From Numida meleagris (Eukaryota > Chordata > Aves > Galliformes > Numididae), in the NCBI RefSeq assembly GCF_002078875.1, contig NC_034410.1:78030143-78094142 (forward strand): DNA of 64,000 nucleotides, read 5' to 3'. The position numbers and the translations under genes are program-made. The notes under the pieces were generated by a model. The model saw nothing but the letters and a program-made list of their open reading frames with translations. It searched no databases and was not told where the DNA came from. The stretch's first letter is position 1. The number at the start of each line of letters is the position of its first letter. This document shows positions 59,101-64,000 of the stretch, one piece after another.

Positions 59101-62100
59101 GTGTAGGCAAGGAGCTATTGTCATAAACACTGCTTCACCCAAGTGGCACCACACAAATCCAGCAGTGTTTGTTTCCTTCCTGAGCACAACATCACTGAGG
59201 TCTGAATGACTGACAGTTCATTCTCTTCCAGGGCAGGGAAGTGGAATGATTTGGGTGCTGTGTCTGCCAGGCTTGTCTGAGAGATGTATGTACCTAACCA
59301 AATTGTTCCTTAATAGTACCACGCATACACTAAGAGAAGGTGAGGCCCTTTTGTATGACATAGCTCGTTGCTATGCAGCTGTATGCCTCTGACTGCTTTT
59401 GCTGCTGCAGTTGCTATAGGAGACTATCAGACGAAGTGATGAAAGATTTCTCCCCTCACTCACCATGGCATATTGCCTGGCTTTGTGTATACTGCATACC
59501 AAGCATTTGATCTTTGTAAAAATCTATCCCTGCTTTTTTCTTTCTCCTCTGCTGGAAACCATGGAAACCAAGCTGACTCGTTTTTGCTATGGACAAAGAA
59601 TAGAAGGATGGCCCACAGATGAGGCCCTTGCCAGCTACACTGAGCTAGTTGTGTTCCTTGCCAGGAATGCCCTCATAACACAGCTTGTAGAAAAGAGTTA
59701 AGGCTTATTTGCAATTTCATTGTACTGCTATACTAAGTTACAGTTAAGGAATATTCTTTGATAAATTACTTGTTTCTACATACTCACTGTCAGGTCACCC
59801 AGATCTGTTGCACTTCTTGAAGTTTTCAAGGAATGCTTGCTCTTTAAACACACAGATATCAGTAGGAACTGTATATACACTTCTGAGTTGGTCCATTTGT
59901 TGTCCAAGGGTTGCAAGGCTAGTACTTTTCCAGTCAGGGAACAATTGTTGTGATTAAATGTTTTCAGGGCTGTAGACATGCACACAAAATTAGTTTACCT
60001 GGTAGAAATGGTGATCATCCACTGGGAACCAGGGTTACTAGAATAAACAAGCTTTGTGGCCTTACTGACATTCTAGTGAATAGCACAACTCCCTCCTTTA
60101 CATCCACTCGCTGTGGGGAAGATCATTGAGTGGTCACAGCTCTTTCTAGCATCCTCAGTCTACTCTTTTTCATTCCAGCATCTTGTGTCAAGAAGAGGCC
60201 TAGGTGGAAAAATGGAACTCTTGAAAAGAAGACACTGGATTCCAGCCTAGGCTGTTGATGACCAGGGGTTCTCTGTTATCATCCAGTCTAAGTATCTGTT
60301 GTAGCTCATCACAGAATTGTGGATCCCTGCTGGACTACACTAGAATATAGGTTGCAATCTTTATCCTGTGTATACTCCATCTTAAAGAATTGTGATTTAT
60401 GATGGCTGCCCATCCATGCACAGTTGTATCCCTCCTGCTGCTGAACTAACTCTCCCTAAGTTGCAACAAGAGCAACAGGTGCTGTTGCAAGAGACATAAC
60501 AGGTGGAATCCAGATTTCTCCCTAAACCTCTTTTCCTATGGGAGATCTTCATGAAGAGAGAAAATGATTGCCACATTCTTGGTGCACATAGTCCTTTGTT
60601 GTCCTTTGACTATAATGGGAACTAAGGAGCTGTTCTCCCCTGAGCTGAAAACTCAGGAAGGAGGAAAAAGAGCTGTTTTTCTAATAAAGTGGTAGGAGCA
60701 TGTTTGGTGTGCACTGGATGCACTGGATGAAGTGCAAACATGGAAGAGAGGATGCAATGTCAAGGTCAGCTGGAATAGGGCTGAAAGAATGCCAGAGTGA
60801 ACATGGCAGAGTGGCATGGCATACTGCCATGCCCATACTGCCTACTGATTGTTCTTACATTCAGACCATACCCAGGCACAGATGATGAGTGTTCCAGCTG
60901 GAGAAGCTAAACACCTGCCACAGGGGCTTATTAAATGTTAACCAGCCTGAACAATCCTGTATCACTCCTAGATTAGGTGCTTGGCACTGTTTAATTCATT
61001 TTATTCCAGTAGACATAACCCTAGCATCCATGGAATACATTGACACTCTGACCAGGTGATTATGAAAGAGACAGTAGAGTAGTGCTACTAAATAAACAGA
61101 TTTTCATGCAGAGACATAATAAAAATCCTTCGCAATTAGCCTACAAAATTGCAGTGGTATAAAAATGTTTGCACAGTGGAAGCAAAACCACATAGCAGCA
61201 TCATCCCATTCTTGGTCACATTAATCCTAATTGCAAGAAACAATTTCTTTTCTTTTTTTTTTTTTTTTTGAGAAAGGAAGCAGATAAGGGCATGTCAGGG
61301 AAGAGTGAGGGCTGGCAGCTCCTTGAAATATGGAGATCCAGGAGTCAAGAGCAATAGTACTGCCAAGAGACTAGGGGGTCTCATCAGCAAGAGACCAGCT
61401 TCCATTTCCCAGGCAGTGCAAGCATGGCAAGCCCAGTGATGGTGGCCAGGTTTCACAAGGAGCCCAGATCCTCAGGGAAGTTCATGGTCATGAAGTAAGT
61501 GCTAGGTCAAGCCAGGAAGTTTATCTGCAGGACAAGATCTACATTGGTGTGGGCTAAACCAGCTTTCCTAGGATACAGCTCACACAGGGACAGGACGTCC
61601 AGGACTGAATTTAAACAGAAGTCCTGGGCAAGGTGAGTAGTAGGGGCCCAAGGCAGGGCTGGGTCAGAGCCATTGTGACTTACTAGTGCCCTGAGGACTG
61701 AGATAGAGCAGACTGTGCCTGGACAGCAATCCTGCAAGTAGAGAGTAGGCAGAAAGTACAATTATGTCAGTCTGCACAAAGAGTCATCCACAGTAAAAAA
61801 AAAAACTTCAAAAAGAGGAGAAAAAATTGCAGAAGAAATAGCAAAAAGATTTCCCCATGGAAAGCTGTTGAAAGACAATAATTCCTTGGGAAAGGAACAT
61901 TTCATTGAACCCCAAGTACTGTTGAATCAGCGAATTAAATGTGCCTCACAACATTTCCAAGAACCAAGGCTAGCTGGCATGGGATGGAGTTTATCTGTGC
62001 TTGTAAGATGTCTTGGGTTTTAAGTGTCAAACCATACCCAGCCTAGGAAATCCCTCAAGCAGAATATAGAAGGTGGGATAATGCATTGGGCATTTTTGGA

Positions 62101-62589
62101 GCTTTGGCCATCTGGCAGGGGGAGAGCTGTATTTCCTGTCCCAAAGGTGTCAGGCATCAAGAAAGCAGATGGCAGGTAGGACACTATCCAGTAAATGTGT
62201 ATAACATGAAGATACTCGAACCTCCTGACGTAGAGAATATCTGCTCACCAGAGTAATTTACCATTCTGCATTTCAGAAGAAACGGGACACATTATGAATT
62301 GTGGGTACAGTTAAGAGTTTTCTCTCACTATGTATGAGCTCTTCTTGCATAAGCCTCCACAGCATGCACACTAACAAGTCTTGAGCTATCATGGGCTGCA
62401 GCTGAGTGCCTTCTAGGACGTCCAAAGCCTCAATTTTCAACTCTCCATTCTGACTCTTTGGACTATGGAGTGCTACCCAGCAAGGCTGGGACTGCACTCT
62501 TGCTAATGAAAGACCTTCAAGTATAAAAACAGTTTACAGGAAACACTCAGTATTTTTTCACTTTTCCAAGGCCATTTAGGGTCTCCCAT
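56166..62589. other. Intergenic, higher GC than its surroundings, no gene recognised
   Basis: This 6.4-kb block, especially 57.0-60.0 kb, is less AT-rich and has several frames of 60-160 codons on both strands (57262-57744 minus, 58010-58391 minus, 59465-59701 plus). None shows a family motif, splice structure or conserved pattern that I recognise. A poly-T tract is at 61246. It could be an old unrecognised repeat or a conserved non-coding region. Confidence 0.4.
61246..61270. repeat. Poly-T tract
   Basis: T-rich, with about 18 consecutive T. Confidence 0.85.
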
Positions 62590-64000
62590 ATCTACATCAT
62601 CCCCTTCTCTCTTTTCTTTTTCAGACTGAAAAATTCCAAATAATTCTTGCTCTTATGTCACCAAATAACACCTTTGATCACTCTTGTTTCTTCTTCTGTA
62701 CCTGTTAATTATGTCTTATATTTTTAAGACTACAGTCAAAACAGTATACAGTATTCTGGGGTGGAATGTGGATTTATTCAGTAGAATAATGTTTTGGTTT
62801 TGTTCTCAATTTCCTAATTTACTTCCTTTTGGTCTTCCATTGAGCATTAGTTTTCACCAGGAACAACTGCCAATAGTTACAAGATTTCTCTCAGGCGTAG
62901 CAATAGCTTATCATTATAAGTAGTTTGCTCTAAAAGTAATGCCTCCTATTTATTTCCATGGAAACAACAGATATAACGTGCACAATAATGCTGCTTGACA
63001 GAGCAAATTCTCAGCTACAAAACACCATTTTTCAACATAGTCACTACCATGAGCTATGCATTTTCAGCAGTGATGAACAAGAGTCAGCATGCTCTGCTCA
63101 TAAAAATCTGCATGGCCGTCCAGAACATGGCTTGTCTGTCACGTCACTGTCTCCACTGCTGAAATGCACCACCCATCACCTCACTGTGCTCACATCCACT
63201 GTTTGGTGTCCAGAAATATCCAGCAAGTATTGATGATGAATGTCAATGGATGCCATTTTTTCTGTGTGGAGGAATTCAGTTCCACACTTTTGCTTCATCT
63301 GCACTCCCAAATCAGATGCCATTTTGTCAGAATGCCCCTCTGCTGCCATCTGTCACACAGCAACAACATGTCACAGAGTATTGCTGGGAAGGTTCAACCT
63401 CTGCTGCCATACCACCAACATCTGCCTCTGACACAGTGGGCCAACATCATCAAATAGGAGGCATTACTTTTGGAGCAGCCCTCATATATGAGCAATCAGG
63501 TTAGTTTCCTGCTCCCTTTCCTGCAGCTTTGTGATTGATAACATTGAAATTTCTCCGCCATTTTGTAATACAGTCATTTTGCATACTAAGATTTTTTTTC
63601 AATTTCTTTGTCATCAGCTTTAGTTTTGACTACTTTGAATAACTTTGCGTTCTTATTATTCAACAATTTCCTAGATCATTTATGGATATAGTAAAGAGCA
63701 TGCATCCCATGGTACATTCCTGTGTTGTACAGATGATCTGTTGTGAGAACTAACCATTTAGCCCCATCTTTTCTTTTAATGAACATTTTTTTTTATGAGA
63801 GAGCTTTTGATGAGACACCTTGTCTGAAGACTTCCTAAAGATACAAGTCTGCTCATCTACTTATTGAGTGCCTCAGAAAAAGCTTTTCAATGTGTGCAGA
63901 ACAACTACACTCTACAAAAACTGTGTTGACTTTTGCTTGTTTAATCATATTTAATCATAGATCTATTCATTCCTTCTTTCATTATACTTTCACCCAATTT
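62590..64000 (-). mobile_element. Old CR1-type LINE, antisense, split by a mariner
   Basis: The blocks resemble the antisense 3' half of the ancient amniote CR1/L3-like LINEs: the 'ttttgttctcaatttcctaa' block near 62800, 'gaaatttctccgccatttt' near 63550, 'atcatttatggatatagt' near 63675, and 'cttttgatgagacaccttg' near 63810. It is heavily diverged and runs off the right edge of the window. The mariner at 62923-63484 interrupts it; joining the flanks restores the expected CR1 order. Confidence 0.65.
62923..63484 (-). mobile_element. Internally deleted mariner, 562 bp, inserted in an old CR1
   Basis: TA at 62921 and TA at 63485 flank inverted repeats (gtttgctctaaaagtaatgc and gcattacttttggagcagcc). 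Compared with the long copy, about 667 bp are missing between the points matching 55158 and 55825. The junction at about 63111 lies within a shared TGCA. The sequence on both sides is an antisense CR1, so this is a nested insertion. Open frames here are non-functional readings of the mariner. Confidence 0.9.

Noticed and set aside
59465..59701. 78-codon plus-strand frame starting MAYCLALCILHTKHLIFV
   Set aside because: Its hydrophobic start looks like a signal peptide, but there is no known family, no splice context and no supporting promoter.
63164..63504. Several overlapping plus-strand frames up to 97 codons
   Set aside because: They are antisense readings of the mariner transposase N-terminal region.
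1..64000. tRNA genes, CRISPR arrays, bacterial-type operons
   Set aside because: No tRNA B-box with a clover-leaf context and no regularly spaced identical repeats were found. The window is vertebrate nuclear DNA.

Overview
This is vertebrate nuclear DNA, almost certainly from a bird and most likely a galliform such as chicken. The main clues are many 5'-truncated CR1 LINE tails (the 'gatgatct..aggtcccttccaac..ttctatgattct' ending), avian ERVL-like LTRs, and a mariner family that looks like the chicken element usually called Galluhop/Mariner1_GG. Family names come from remembered knowledge, not a database search.

Only one protein-coding gene can be supported: MED10, a subunit of the Mediator middle module, on the + strand at 14736-18250. 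It has four coding exons, all splice sites are GT-AG, and the protein is complete (134 or 136 aa). Its CpG-rich, TATA-less promoter carries three GC-box units at a 20-bp period (14612-14666), an NRF1 palindrome (14698-14709) and an ETS site (14715-14722). The favoured poly(A) signal is at 18948.

Layout. 1-14.2 kb is intergenic, with a GC-rich scrap at the left edge and several CR1 copies; the copies at 7.1 and 10.3-11.6 kb are old. 14.2-19.0 kb is MED10, with a CR1 tail just upstream of the promoter and an internally deleted mariner in intron 2. 19-22 kb is intergenic. 22.07-22.44 kb is an orphan CpG island with an RFX X-box-like site and a CACGTG E-box, with a second X-box-like site at 23250. 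23.5-64 kb is AT-rich gene desert. It holds a CR1 fragment that keeps part of the ORF1 esterase (28.65-29.24 kb), a solo LTR with intact 5-bp target duplications (29743-30285), a second related LTR (about 50.9-51.6 kb), a nearly full-length dead mariner (54970-56165), two more deleted mariners (43194-43614 and 62923-63484), and an old antisense CR1 split by the last of these.

I found no rRNA, tRNA, CRISPR array, operon or credible new protein system. Most open frames are short and either lie in repeats or have no recognisable content. The observations most worth following up are the orphan CpG island with RFX-type sites, the three independent internal deletions of the mariner family beside a longer copy, the nested mariner-in-CR1 insertion, and the CR1 ORF1 esterase relic.
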